Source: Pseudomonas abietaniphila
GTDB taxonomy: Bacteria > Pseudomonadota > Gammaproteobacteria > Pseudomonadales > Pseudomonadaceae
Assembly (NCBI RefSeq): GCF_900100795.1
Contig: NZ_FNCO01000016.1
Location: forward strand, 62,001 to 126,000
DNA: 64,000 bases
Direction of reading: 5' to 3'
Shown: one piece after another, positions 53,118 through 61,812 of the stretch
Layout of the letters: the number at the start of each line of letters is the position of its first letter
How positions within the stretch are numbered: position 1 is the first letter of the stretch
Notes under the pieces: generated by a model
The model's input: only the letters and a program-made list of their open reading frames with translations
What the model was told of the DNA's origin: nothing
Database searches by the model: none
Made by a program: the position numbers and the translations under genes

Positions 53118-54764
53118 ATGAACCTGCATCAGTTCGCCGAGACCCACGAGGTCACCAACCAGCCCCCGTCACTGGAGGGCGCCAACCTGTATCGCATCGA
53201 CCTGCCGTTGCAGGAGTGGTCCAAGCGGTTCGGTGCAGGATGGGCGCAGTCGAAGATCGATGCTTACGGTGCCCTGGCGGGTGGGCCATTGATGGAAGCC
53301 GGCTTTCTCGCCAACCAGAACAAACCGGTGTTCGCCAGCCATGACCGTTACGGCCATCGCATCGATCTGGTCGAGTTCCATCCCGCCTATCACCAGTTGA
53401 TGCAAACCGCCGTCGAGCACGGCATTCCCTCGCTGCCCTGGACCGACCCTCGCGAAGGCGCCCACGTCGCCCGCGCGTCCATGAGTTACCTGCACACGCA
53501 AGCCGAAGCGGGCAGTGGCTGTCCGCTGACCATGACATTCGCCAGTGTGCCTGCGCTCAAGCTGCAGCCTGATTTGGCAGACGTCTGGTTGCCCAAGATT
53601 CTCGCGACCCAGTACGACCCGCGTAACGTCGGCATCGCCCACAAGGCGGGCGCCACCATTGGCATGGCCATGACCGAGAAACAAGGTGGTACCGATGTGC
53701 GTGCGAACACCACGCGGGCGTATCCGGTGGGTCAACCGGGGCCTGGCCAGGCCTACGAACTGGTGGGCCACAAGTGGTTCTGCTCGGCGCCGATGTGCGA
53801 CGCCTTCCTCACGCTGGCGCAGACCGACAAAGGGCTGACCTGTTTCCTGCTGCCGCGCCATCGCCCGGACGACACCCGTAACGAGTTTTACGTTCAGAGG
53901 TTGAAGAACAAACTGGGTAACTGGTCCAACGCCTCCAGCGAAGTCGAGTTCCGTGGCGCTTTGGCGTGGATGGTCGGTGAGGAAGGGCGCGGGGTGCCGA
54001 CGATCATTGAAATGGTCGCCATGACTCGCTTCGATTGCATGACCGGTTCCAGCGCCTTGATGCGCCAGGCACTGACTCAAGCCGCGCACCACTGCGCGCA
54101 CCGCAGCGTCAGCGGCCGTCTGCTCAGCGAGCAGCCGTTGATGCAGAACGTACTCGCCGACCTGGCGCTGGAAAGCGAAGCGGCGTTGGCGCTGAGCCTG
54201 CGCATGGGGCGCTCGCTGGAGCGTCTGGACGATACCCATGAGGCGCGGTTTGCCCGGCTGGTGACGGCGGTGGGCAAGTACTGGATCTGCAAACGCGCCC
54301 CCGCGATGATCAACGAAGCGGCTGAATGCATGGGCGGGGCGGGGTATGTCGAAGACACCATCCTGCCGCGCCTGTATAGAGAGGCGCCGGTCAACTCAAC
54401 ATGGGAAGGTTCTGGCAACGTGCAGTGCCTGGATGTCTTGCGGGCCTTGTCCAAGGAGCCTGGCGTGCTGGATGCGCTGTTCGACGAACTGGGCGATGGT
54501 CACGGGGACATGCGTCTGGCGGCGCACATCGAGCAGTTGAAGACGGCGTTCAAGGACACCTCCGACATTCAGTACCGCGCGCGACAGTTGACCGAAGACA
54601 TCGCCGTCGGGCTGCAGGCCAAGTTGCTGCTGGAAGCGGGAAACGCGGTGGTCAGCGACGGTTTTATCGCCGGGCGTATCGAGCAGCCGGGACGGGTATA
54701 CGGCGCGCTGCCGCGAGGGGTGAATGTCGAGGCATTGGTAGCCAGGTCCTCGCCGCAAGTCTGA
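53118..54764 (+). CDS. AidB-like acyl-CoA dehydrogenase
   Basis: 548 residues from ATG 53118 with CGGAG ahead. The long N-terminal segment, TNQPPSLEGANLYRIDLPLQ, and the overall length match AidB, the alkylation-response flavoprotein. Flavin-site pieces GIAMTEKQGGTDVRANT (seen as GMAMTEKQGGTDVRANT), KWFCSAPMCDAFLTLAQT and ECMGGAGYVEDTILPRLYRE are present. In E. coli AidB binds DNA and is controlled by Ada; neither point can be shown here. It follows ladS by 89 bases and might be cotranscribed. Confidence 0.88.
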   Translation: MNLHQFAETHEVTNQPPSLEGANLYRIDLPLQEWSKRFGAGWAQSKIDAYGALAGGPLMEAGFLANQNKPVFASHDRYGHRIDLVEFHPAYHQLMQTAVEHGIPSLPWTDPREGAHVARASMSYLHTQAEAGSGCPLTMTFASVPALKLQPDLADVWLPKILATQYDPRNVGIAHKAGATIGMAMTEKQGGTDVRANTTRAYPVGQPGPGQAYELVGHKWFCSAPMCDAFLTLAQTDKGLTCFLLPRHRPDDTRNEFYVQRLKNKLGNWSNASSEVEFRGALAWMVGEEGRGVPTIIEMVAMTRFDCMTGSSALMRQALTQAAHHCAHRSVSGRLLSEQPLMQNVLADLALESEAALALSLRMGRSLERLDDTHEARFARLVTAVGKYWICKRAPAMINEAAECMGGAGYVEDTILPRLYREAPVNSTWEGSGNVQCLDVLRALSKEPGVLDALFDELGDGHGDMRLAAHIEQLKTAFKDTSDIQYRARQLTEDIAVGLQAKLLLEAGNAVVSDGFIAGRIEQPGRVYGALPRGVNVEALVARSSPQV

Positions 54765-54794
54765 AACGTTGAGCTGAGATGTAGGAAATCTGCT

Positions 54795-54940
54795 TCTGCC
54801 CGTAGGAGCGTCGCTTGTCCCGCGATCGGCTGCGCAGCAGTCGTGAACCATACGCCTTGGTGGTGTCAGGACTGTTGAGTTTGCAGCCATTGCTGGCGGT
54901 TCCCGCCAGATCGCGGGACAAGCCACGCTCCTACACCGGT
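54795..54940. repeat. REPIN, GTGGCTTGTCCCGCG type
   Basis: CGTAGGAGCGTCGCTTGTCCCGCGATC at 54800 faces CAGATCGCGGGACAAGCCACGCTCCTAC ending near 54935. At about 54976 an unpaired CTGTAGGAGCCATCGGAGGTTACGA of the other repeat class follows. Together they fill the gap before amn. Confidence 0.83.
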
Positions 54941-55085
54941 TTTCGGTCGGCCGGTGATCGTGCGGCGGGTGAAAGTCCCTGTAGGAGCCATCGGAGGTTA
55001 CGACGGTCGCGAAGCGGTGTCCCTGACACAACTCGTGCCTTCCCCTTCCGTTGCAGGCAAGATGGAGCCTTGCAAGATCAGAAGG

Positions 55086-56558
55086 ATGCGCATCGTGACC
55101 GAAGCTTTTATTGTCGTAGAAACCGCCGAGCAAGCTGTGGACCGGCTTGCCGAGCTGCACGGACGTGCAACCACAGCCTTGAGCCAGGCGCTCAAGCGTT
55201 ATCTCAAAGACCGCGTCGAGCCCGACGCCGTTGAGCGCAAGCTGTTCCGCTACCCCGAATTACGCCTGACCTATCACTGTCACGGCGAAGTGCCGCTGAC
55301 CACGCGCGCCTATGCCAAGGTTCAACTGCCTGGCACCTACAGCGTCACCGTGACCCACCCGGCAGCCTTCCGTAAATACCTGATCGAACAGCTCGTGCCG
55401 CTGATGAACGATTTCACCGTGACGGTGGAAGTCGGCGTCAGCGAGCAGAACATTCCTTACCCCTACGTGGTCGAGCAGGGGGACGAACTGGCCGGCACAG
55501 GCGTGACCGCCGCGACGCTGGCGCGCGTGTTCCCGAGCACCGACCTGTCCGCCGCCACCGACGGCATCGCTGACGGCCTGTACGACTGGGCCAACACCGA
55601 TCCGCTGCCGCTGGCGCTGTTCGACGCCGCCCGTGTCGACTTTTCGCTGCGTCGTCTGGTGCATTACACCGGCAGCGACTGGCGTCATGTTCAGCCGTGG
55701 ATCCTGCTGACCAACTATCACCGCTACGTCGACCAGTTCATCGTTCACGGGCTTGAGAAACTGCGCGACGACCCGCGATTCGTGAAAATGGTGTTGCCGG
55801 GCAACGTCGTCGTCGACAAGAGCATGGATTACGGCGAGGCTCAGGCCATCGTTTCCAGCGTGGTCTGGCACCGCTATCAGATGCCGGCCTACCACCTGAT
55901 TGCCGAAGACGGTCACGGCGTGACGCTGGTCAACATCGGTGTCGGTCCGTCCAACGCCAAGAACATCACCGACCACCTGGCCGTATTGCGTCCGCATTGC
56001 TGGCTGATGATCGGTCACTGCGGCGGCTTGCGTCAGTCGCAGACCATTGGCGACTACGTGCTGGCCCACGCCTACATGCGCCGCGACGGTATTCTTGACC
56101 GCGTGTTGCCGCCGAACATCCCGATCCCGGCACTGGCGGAAGTGCAGCTAGCGTTGCAGGAGTCGGCGGCGCAGATCACCGGCGAACGTGGCGACGACTT
56201 GAAGAAGCGCCTGCGCACCGGCACCGTGCTGACCTACGACGACCGCAACTGGGAGCTGCGCTGGGCTCAGGAACGACCGCTGATCAACCTGTCGCGCGCG
56301 GTCGCCGTGGACATGGAAAGCGGCACCATCGCCGCTCAGGGTTATCGTTTGCGCGTGCCGTACGGGACGCTGCTTTGCGTGTCGGACAAGCCGCTGCACA
56401 GCGAAATCAAGCTGCCGGGTTCGGCCAATGCCTTCTATGAGCGCGCGGTCACCCAGCATCTGAAGATCGGCATCGCGGCGCTGGACCTGATGCGGACCCA
56501 GCTGAATTCGTTGCACTCGCGCAAATTGCGCAGCTTCGACGAGCCGCCGTTCCGTTAA
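55086..56558 (+). CDS. amn: AMP nucleosidase
   Basis: 490 residues from ATG 55086. GTG 55095 is an alternative and has better spacing to AGAAGG. The enzyme splits AMP into adenine and ribose 5-phosphate. N-terminal AMN domain (RFRYPELRLTYHCHGEVPLT-like segment near 55-75) and a C-terminal phosphorylase-fold domain with VTLVNIGVGPSNAKNITDHL, IGHCGGLRQSQTIGDYV, VDMESGTIAAQGYRLRVPYG and LCVSDKPLHSEIKLPG. Ends before a strong terminator. Confidence 0.95.
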   Translation: MRIVTEAFIVVETAEQAVDRLAELHGRATTALSQALKRYLKDRVEPDAVERKLFRYPELRLTYHCHGEVPLTTRAYAKVQLPGTYSVTVTHPAAFRKYLIEQLVPLMNDFTVTVEVGVSEQNIPYPYVVEQGDELAGTGVTAATLARVFPSTDLSAATDGIADGLYDWANTDPLPLALFDAARVDFSLRRLVHYTGSDWRHVQPWILLTNYHRYVDQFIVHGLEKLRDDPRFVKMVLPGNVVVDKSMDYGEAQAIVSSVVWHRYQMPAYHLIAEDGHGVTLVNIGVGPSNAKNITDHLAVLRPHCWLMIGHCGGLRQSQTIGDYVLAHAYMRRDGILDRVLPPNIPIPALAEVQLALQESAAQITGERGDDLKKRLRTGTVLTYDDRNWELRWAQERPLINLSRAVAVDMESGTIAAQGYRLRVPYGTLLCVSDKPLHSEIKLPGSANAFYERAVTQHLKIGIAALDLMRTQLNSLHSRKLRSFDEPPFR

Positions 56559-56576
56559 TCGGCTAGGCGTTTAGCG

Positions 56577-56606
56577 AAAGGGCCACTAAAGTGGCCCTTT
56601 CTGTTT
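56577..56606 (+). terminator. Rho-independent terminator of amn
   Basis: AAAGGGCCAC (56577-56586) pairs with GTGGCCCTTT (56591-56600) around TAAA and is followed by CTGTTTTC. It starts 18 bases after the amn stop. Confidence 0.9.
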
Positions 56607-56634
56607 TCGCTTACCTCCGTCAGTCTGAGCCCAC

Positions 56635-57267
56635 ATGCCTCGCACTCAACGTCCCGCCTCGCGCCGTCCCGCGCCCAATGCCTCTGCTGCACCCCGTCGT
56701 GTCGCCAAGGCGCCTCCCGCCGAACCGCGACTGGTTCTGTTCAACAAACCGTTCGACGTGCTGACCCAGTTCAGTGATGGAGAAGGGCGGGCCACGCTCA
56801 AGGATTTCATCGACATCCCCGGGATTTACCCGGCAGGCCGGCTCGATCGCGACAGTGAGGGCCTGTTGCTGCTGACCAACGACGGACAGTTGCAGGCGCG
56901 CATTGCCGACCCCAAACACAAACTGGCCAAAACCTACTGGGTGCAGGTCGAGGGCGAGCCGTCTGAAGCGCAGCTGCAACAGCTGCGCGACGGCGTCGAA
57001 CTGAACGACGGCCCGACGCTACCGGCGCAGGCGCGACTACTGGATGAACCAGAGCTGTGGCCGCGCAACCCGCCGGTCCGCTTTCGCAAGAGCGTGCCGA
57101 CTAGCTGGCTGGAGTTGATCATCAAGGAAGGGCGTAATCGGCAGGTACGCCGAATGACTGCGGCCGTTGGGTTGCCGACGTTGAGGCTGGTGCGTGTGCG
57201 CATTGGCGACTGGAGCATCGAGGGGCTGGATCAAGGGCAGTGGAAGGAAGTGCCGGCAAAACTGTAG
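56635..57267 (+). CDS. rluE: 23S rRNA pseudouridine synthase, RluE type
   Basis: 210 residues. RsuA-family synthase without an S4 domain. A basic, Pro/Ala-rich leader (about 1-30) precedes LVLFNKPFDVLTQFSDGEGR; the catalytic Asp is in PAGRLDRDSEGLLLLTNDG (about 67-85), and LIIKEGRNRQVRRMTAAVGL and LRLVRVRIGDWSIEGL close the fold. RluE modifies U2457. The leader is longer than in E. coli. The gene lies just after the amn terminator and needs its own promoter. Confidence 0.93.
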   Translation: MPRTQRPASRRPAPNASAAPRRVAKAPPAEPRLVLFNKPFDVLTQFSDGEGRATLKDFIDIPGIYPAGRLDRDSEGLLLLTNDGQLQARIADPKHKLAKTYWVQVEGEPSEAQLQQLRDGVELNDGPTLPAQARLLDEPELWPRNPPVRFRKSVPTSWLELIIKEGRNRQVRRMTAAVGLPTLRLVRVRIGDWSIEGLDQGQWKEVPAKL

Positions 57268-57313
57268 GCCTTGGGCTCAGCATTCGCCGAAAATCCCGCG
57301 CTGGGTGCGAACC

Positions 57314-57406
57314 CTTGTAGGAGCGCGCTTGCCCGCGATTGCCATCTGTCAGTTACCGATGATGTCGCTCATATACCGCTATCGCGGGCAAGCGCGCTCC
57401 TACAAA
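57314..57406. repeat. REPIN, GCGCGCTTGCCCGCG type
   Basis: TGTAGGAGCGCGCTTGCCCGCGATTGCC at 57315 faces GCTATCGCGGGCAAGCGCGCTCCTACA ending at 57404; it separates convergent genes. Confidence 0.87.
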
Positions 57407-57431
57407 AAACAGACTGTCGGCGCTAACGACT

Positions 57432-57638
57432 TCAGCCATGCTGCTCAAGATAGGCAATCACCACGCTCTTGATCACGAACGCCAACACCCCAAGGCCCAG
57501 GACACCGAACAGGATCATCGTGCCAAAGCGTCCGGCTTTGGATTTCTTCGCCAGGTCCCAGACGATGAAACACATGAAGCCGATCAACACGGTGACCAGA
57601 ATGGTCATCATCCATTCTTCGAACACTTCGGGTTCCAT
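57432..57638 (-). CDS. DUF2788 small membrane protein
   Basis: 68 residues, ATG with GGAGACG ahead. Two membrane helices (about 9-28 and 40-62) connected by DLAKKSKAGRFGT, whose positive charges predict a cytoplasmic loop. The family is conserved in pseudomonads and related bacteria without known function. It lies 56 bases downstream of the Lrp-type gene on the same strand and may be cotranscribed. Confidence 0.82.
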   Translation of the reverse strand: MEPEVFEEWMMTILVTVLIGFMCFIVWDLAKKSKAGRFGTMILFGVLGLGVLAFVIKSVVIAYLEQHG

Positions 57639-57694
57639 CGGGCGTCTCCGGTGAGTCGGTATGACTGGCGATTATAGGTCTGTCGGGTTGCGCG

Positions 57695-58174
57695 TCAGCT
57701 GCGCAGATGCACCAGGGGTAATTCGGTGCTGGCCAGCACCTGATTGAGCACGAAACTTGAGCGCACGCTGGTCACGCCATCGATGCGGGTCAGGTGGCCG
57801 AGCAGAAATTTCTGATAGTGGTCCATGTCCGGCACCACGACCTTCAGCTGATAGTCGGCATCGATGCCGGTGACCAGGCTGCACTCCAGCACTTGCGGCA
57901 GGTTGCGGATGTGCTGTTCGAAGTTCTCGAAGCGGTCGGGCGCGTGTCGGTCCATGCCGATCAGCACATACGCCGTCAGGCTCAACCCCAGTTTTTTGCG
58001 ATCGAGCAGGGCGACCTGGCGCACGATATAGCCGTCGTCTTCCAATTGTTTAACCCGGCGCGAACAGGGCGAGGGAGAAAGACCGATGCGTTCGGCCAGC
58101 TCCTGATTGGAAATACGCGCGTCGCGTTGCAGCTCCGCCAAAATGCTCAGGTCATATCTGTCGAGCTTGCTCAC
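57695..58174 (-). CDS. Lrp/AsnC-family transcriptional regulator
   Basis: 159 residues from GTG 58174, which has AAAGGTG six bases ahead; GTG 58183 would add three residues. Helix-turn-helix LDRYDLSILAELQRDARISN and ELAERIGLSPSPCSRRVKQL (about 5-50), then a C-terminal RAM/ActR domain (about 65-150; VTGIDADYQLKVVVPDMDHY). Lrp-type proteins respond to amino acids. The effector and targets are unknown. The upstream region is AT-rich around 58185-58240, suited to autoregulation. Confidence 0.92.
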   Translation of the reverse strand: MSKLDRYDLSILAELQRDARISNQELAERIGLSPSPCSRRVKQLEDDGYIVRQVALLDRKKLGLSLTAYVLIGMDRHAPDRFENFEQHIRNLPQVLECSLVTGIDADYQLKVVVPDMDHYQKFLLGHLTRIDGVTSVRSSFVLNQVLASTELPLVHLRS

Positions 58175-58189
58175 GATTGACACCTTTAT

Positions 58190-58488
58190 TGGATAGATTG
58201 CGCTGAATTATTCATCCGAAGTGAAAAATTGCGCAAGTGGTGTTTTCACCAGCAACATTCGCAATCCTCTGTCGCCCGTCAAAGCCTATTCTTTTAACCA
58301 GAATCACTGCCCGGACACAGCGTCCAGCGCGGCCCGCCGAATCAGGCCAGCCGCGGCCTCCAGCCCAACAGGGTTGACCAGGCCACCGGGCTACGCACTG
58401 TTCAGAAGACGATGCGAGGTGAGCCGGCGTCAAAAGCGTCGAGCCAGGACGAAGTATTCAAGAGAGGGCCCATGAGCCCTCTTTTTTG
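58190..58488 (+). ncRNA. Possible small RNA ending in a Rho-independent terminator
   Basis: The interval between the minus-strand Lrp gene and the plus-strand Gln-rich gene ends, on the plus strand, in a good terminator that belongs to no protein gene. Nothing protein-like is encoded: the one 84-codon frame has no ribosome site or motif. A transcript of up to about 290 bases could start near 58210-58300. The exact start and promoter are not identified. The alternative is a terminator shielding the downstream gene. Confidence 0.35.
58463..58488 (+). terminator. Orphan Rho-independent terminator
   Basis: AGAGGGC (58463-58469) pairs with GCCCTCT (58476-58482) around CCATGA, with further T residues after (TTTTTG). 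It works only on the plus strand, where no annotated gene precedes it. Confidence 0.85.
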
Positions 58489-58643
58489 TGCCTGCGATTT
58501 TTAGCGAGCGCTTCGGCACAGAGCCATCGCATCGGGCGCACGCGCACGCCTACAGTTTCATCCGGCACGCTGATAGAGTGCGGCGAACGGCGCACCCAGA
58601 ATGCAGTCCTATCAACAGGTATCCGCGCCGCAGTGAGGAAAGC

Positions 58644-59825
58644 ATGAACATGCGCATCTGGCGTTTGGCAGGTGTCAGTCTTTTGGCCTTGAGCATCAGT
58701 GCTCAGGTGCTGGCCGACGATAATAATCAGCAGCAACAGCAACAGCAACAACACAATGAGCAGCGTCAGCAACAGCAGCGTAGCTTCGATAATCAGCGTC
58801 AGCAGCAACAGAACCAGCAACGCAGCTTCAATGAAGATCGCCAGCAGAATCAGCAGCGCGAACAACAGCAGCAACAGCAGCAACAACAACGCCAGCAGCA
58901 ACAGCAGCAGTACCAGCAGCAACGCCAGCAGGAGCAACTCAACCAGAAGCGCCAGATTCAGCAGAACCAGCAGCAGCGCTTCGATCAGCAGCGTCAGCAG
59001 CAGGAGCGCGAGCGCAATCAGCAACAACAGCAGCAGATGCAACAGCAGCAGCGTCAGGAGCAGCTTCAGCAGCAACAACGCCATCAACAACAGCAGTTGC
59101 AGCAGCGCCAGTTACAGGACCGCCAGGGCAATCTGCCGATCCAGAGTCGGCCCGACACCGTGCGTCAGACCGAACAGCCGCGCCAGGGTTTTTACCGCGA
59201 CCTCCCGCGCGACCAGCAACCCCATGGAAACTGGCAGGCCGGTCGGCCGGGTGGTCATGGCGACGGTTGGGGCGGCGGACCGCGCTATCGCCCTGGTTAT
59301 GAAATAGACCGTATGCCGGGTGGCTATTCCCGCGTGCCCTATCGCGGCAACGACTACTTCTACTCGGGTGGTTATTGGTATCGCCCGCAAGGCCCCCGTT
59401 ATGTCGTGGTCGCTCCGCCCCGTGGGGTTCGGGTGCGTTATCTGCCTGACTATGCGCAGCAGGTCTGGTTAGGCAGCGCGCTGTTCTTCCTCGCGGCCGG
59501 CACCTATTACACCTACGAGCAAAGCACTCAGGAATACGTGGTCGCCGAACCGCCGCAGGGCGTCGAACCGGTGTACAGCCCGGAAACCCTGCCGCAACCG
59601 CCTCAGCAGCCCACCGACCCGTTCGACGTGGTTGCGTATCCGGCCAATGGCCAGACGCAGCAGCAGGTCGAGCAGGATCGTTATGACTGTTATCGCTATG
59701 CCGTGCAGCAGAGCAACTTCGATCCGGCCAACGCAAGCTATCAACCCGCGCCCGAAGTCGTCGGCATTTACCGGCAAGCGATGGCGGGATGTTATGCGAG
59801 CCGTGGGTACAACGTTCAGCAGTAG
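58644..59825 (+). CDS. Exported polyglutamine-rich protein with DUF6515-like C-terminus
   Basis: 393 residues from ATG 58644 with GAGGAAAG ahead. Signal peptide cleaved after VLA (residue 24). Residues about 27-165 are a low-complexity tract of Gln with Arg, Asn and Glu in which Gln is more than half, including runs of eight or nine. Residues about 165-230 are Pro/Gly/Arg-rich. The C-terminal part (about 230-393) has YRGNDYFYSGGYWYRPQGPR, a hydrophobic helix LGSALFFLAAGTYY and a Cys-containing motif DRYDCYRYAVQQSNFDP with a second Cys near the end. This C-terminal layout recurs in exported Pseudomonas proteins of unknown function. Confidence 0.85.
   Translation: MNMRIWRLAGVSLLALSISAQVLADDNNQQQQQQQQHNEQRQQQQRSFDNQRQQQQNQQRSFNEDRQQNQQREQQQQQQQQQRQQQQQQYQQQRQQEQLNQKRQIQQNQQQRFDQQRQQQERERNQQQQQQMQQQQRQEQLQQQQRHQQQQLQQRQLQDRQGNLPIQSRPDTVRQTEQPRQGFYRDLPRDQQPHGNWQAGRPGGHGDGWGGGPRYRPGYEIDRMPGGYSRVPYRGNDYFYSGGYWYRPQGPRYVVVAPPRGVRVRYLPDYAQQVWLGSALFFLAAGTYYTYEQSTQEYVVAEPPQGVEPVYSPETLPQPPQQPTDPFDVVAYPANGQTQQQVEQDRYDCYRYAVQQSNFDPANASYQPAPEVVGIYRQAMAGCYASRGYNVQQ
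58728..59125 (+). repeat. CAG/CAA repeat tract coding polyglutamine
   Basis: Nearly 400 bases of irregular CAG and CAA codons interrupted by CGT/CGC. Mixed codons reduce slippage, yet the number of Gln codons should vary between strains. The minus strand of this tract gives a spurious poly-Leu frame. Confidence 0.85.
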
Positions 59826-59855
59826 GACTATGTCACTCCTATAGGTTGTGTCCAT

Positions 59856-60245
59856 GCCGCAAAGCTTCGGATCACCGCAATCCCTGTAGGAGCAGTCCGA
59901 GTTTACGAGGGCCGCGAACGCGGTGGGTCATTCAGCATTGCCGTCGACTGACATACCGCAATCGCGGGCAAGCGCGCTCCTACAGTGTCAGCGTCGTCCC
60001 CAAGTCTTCGGAACACCGCAATCCCTGTAGGAGCAGTCCGAGTTTACGAGGGTCTGGGCCGCACTCGGACGAACGCGGTGGGTCACTCACCCTCAATGTC
60101 GATGACCCACCGCCTCCGTCGGAATGCCGCAAAGCATCAGAGCACCGCAATCCCTGTAGGAGCAGTCCGAGGTTACGAGGGCCGCGAATGCGGTGGATCA
60201 CTCACCCTCAATGTCGATGACCCACCGCCTACGTCGGAATGCCGC
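59856..60245. repeat. Three imperfect tandem units of the GGAGCAGTCCGAG class
   Basis: Three units of about 120-140 bases each begin with a version of CACCGCAATCCCTGTAGGAG and continue with CAGTCCGAGTTTACGAGG (59885, 60021 and 60155). They share GAACGCGGTGGGTCA and CTCACCCTCAATGTCGATGA. The first unit ends with an inverted REP of the GCGGGCAAGCGCGCTCC type (59963-59985). The interval 59826-60307 has no gene. Confidence 0.8.
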
Positions 60246-60307
60246 CCAGACCAAGCTCGCACCCACAGGTCAGCAGTCAGATCAGCAAGTGGTCACCGCA
60301 CCGCAAC

Positions 60308-61213
60308 TCAATTCAACACAGGACTGTTCGCCCTGTTCACCACTTCCTGAGGGTCCGCGTGCACCAGCACTTCGGACTTCGGGAATTCAGCCATAATCGC
60401 CCGTTCAACCTGCTCACACAGATCGTGCGCCACGGAGAGCGTCAACTCGCCGGGCAACTCAAGGTGCAACTGCACGAACCAGTGATTGCCCGAGATTCGG
60501 GTGCGCAGATCATGGGCGCCGAGCACGCCCGGTACGTTCTGTGCCAAGTCCAGCATGCGAGCGCTGACGCTGGGATCAAGCTCGGCATCCATCAGCACCG
60601 AGATGGTTTCCCGTGCAATCGAGATCGCGCTCCACAGGATGTACACCGCGATGACCAGGCCGAAATACGCATCCAGCTGGTCATAGCCGAAATACGCCAG
60701 GCCCAGCGCAACCATGATGCTGGCATTCAGCAGCAGGTCGGAGCGGTAATGCAACGAGTCGGCGCGAATAGCCGCAGAGCCGGTTTCCTTCACGACTTTG
60801 TGCTGGAACATCAGCAGCATCACCGTGAGGGCGATCGACAGCACCATCACCAGAATACCCAGGCCCGGCGCGCCCAACGGTTGCGGATGCTGAATGCGTT
60901 CAATGGCCTGAAAGCCGATCAGGAAGGCACTGACCGCAATGAACAGCGCCTGAGCCATGCCTGACAACGCTTCGGCCTTGCCGTGCCCGTAACGGTGGTC
61001 GTCATCGGCGGGACGCAGCGCGTAATGCACCGCCAGCAGATTGAGAAACGAGGCCGCGCCATCGAGCAGCGAATCCGTCAGGCCCGCGAGCAGGCTGACC
61101 GAGCCGCTCAGCCACCAGGCCACGGCCTTGGCGACGATCAGAATACTGGCGACGGCCAGCGAGGCCCGCGTCGCCAGACGCAATAACCGGGCGTGTTCAG
61201 GGCTGCTGCTCAT
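60308..61213 (-). CDS. Cation diffusion facilitator (FieF-like)
   Basis: 301 residues. Six membrane helices, with the transport site formed by Asp-Asp in GLTDSLLDGAASFLNL and His-Asp in DSLHYRSDLLLNASIM; a DDDH-type site usually handles Zn, Cd or Fe(II). The HRYGHGKAEALSGMAQ loop is typical. The C-terminal cytoplasmic domain (about 215-300) has HDLRTRISGNHWFVQLHLEL. It exports divalent metal against protons. Position matches the P. aeruginosa transporter next to hrpB. Confidence 0.93.
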   Translation of the reverse strand: MSSSPEHARLLRLATRASLAVASILIVAKAVAWWLSGSVSLLAGLTDSLLDGAASFLNLLAVHYALRPADDDHRYGHGKAEALSGMAQALFIAVSAFLIGFQAIERIQHPQPLGAPGLGILVMVLSIALTVMLLMFQHKVVKETGSAAIRADSLHYRSDLLLNASIMVALGLAYFGYDQLDAYFGLVIAVYILWSAISIARETISVLMDAELDPSVSARMLDLAQNVPGVLGAHDLRTRISGNHWFVQLHLELPGELTLSVAHDLCEQVERAIMAEFPKSEVLVHADPQEVVNRANSPVLN

Positions 61214-61244
61214 GGCGCTTCCTTAAATGACAGCATTGAAAACA

Positions 61245-61670
61245 TCAGGCCGACGGCACCAGGCCCAGCGATGCGAGTTGCTCGGTGCTGCCTTTGTGCT
61301 GGATCAAGCGTGGGTCGTCCAGTGGCAACGTACGGCCCAGCTCAGTCTGGATGATGGCTTGCAGTTTGGCGTTGTCCACCGTGCCGTCAGCGCGCACCGC
61401 AGGCTGCAGCTTTTGCGGATCGATCTGCGCTTGCTTGCCGCTCGGCAAGTAGATGGCGCCCGTGGCGAAGTCGACCGCAAAGGCGATCACGCCGGGAATG
61501 ATGTAGAACAGCAGGCCGATGGCGTCGAGCACCACGATGGCGGGGTCCATTCTGCCGCTGCCTTGAATCTGACCGCGGCGGTCAGGGTAGAAAATGCTGC
61601 CGCAGGCGGTCAGTTGGGTCAGCAGGCTGGCGATCAGAACACCGCCGATCAAACGGGAAGGGATGCGCAT
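61245..61670 (-). CDS. Predicted lipoprotein of unknown function
   Basis: 141 residues from ATG 61670, with GAGGAGAT ahead; the longer open frame is not supported. Lipobox LLTQLTACGS (Cys near 23). A hydrophobic segment, VVLDAIGLLFYIIPGVIAFA (about 46-65), is followed by a polar domain ending DDPRLIQHKGSTEQLASLG. No family function is known to me. It lies 31 bases upstream of the cation transporter on the same strand and is divergent from hrpB. Confidence 0.82.
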   Translation of the reverse strand: MRIPSRLIGGVLIASLLTQLTACGSIFYPDRRGQIQGSGRMDPAIVVLDAIGLLFYIIPGVIAFAVDFATGAIYLPSGKQAQIDPQKLQPAVRADGTVDNAKLQAIIQTELGRTLPLDDPRLIQHKGSTEQLASLGLVPSA

Positions 61671-61793
61671 GGAGATCTCCTCAGAGGAAGTCGCAACTAT
61701 ACAAGGCAAATGCCTAATCAATAAGACTATCCAACCGAAGAGACGGTTCTGTGGCTGGGTAAACAAACCGCGACGTGCGTCCGTATAATCGCG

Positions 61794-61799
61794 GTCTGT
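61794..61799 (+). promoter_or_regulatory. -10 box of hrpB
   Basis: A perfect TATAAT 14 bases before the hrpB ATG; the spacing leaves only a very short leader (about 7 bases), so the AGGAG site would still be included only if transcription starts at the near end. The -35 is poor. Confidence 0.4.
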
Positions 61800-61812
61800 T
61801 TCAGGAGCCCTC

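Noticed and set aside
58458..59090. Minus-strand frame coding almost pure leucine and alanine
   Set aside because: It is the complement of the CAG/CAA tract of the Gln-rich gene, not a membrane protein.
58728..59125. Repetitive sequence that could be taken for a CRISPR array
   Set aside because: The units are irregular CAG/CAA codons in one open frame, with no constant repeats or unique spacers.
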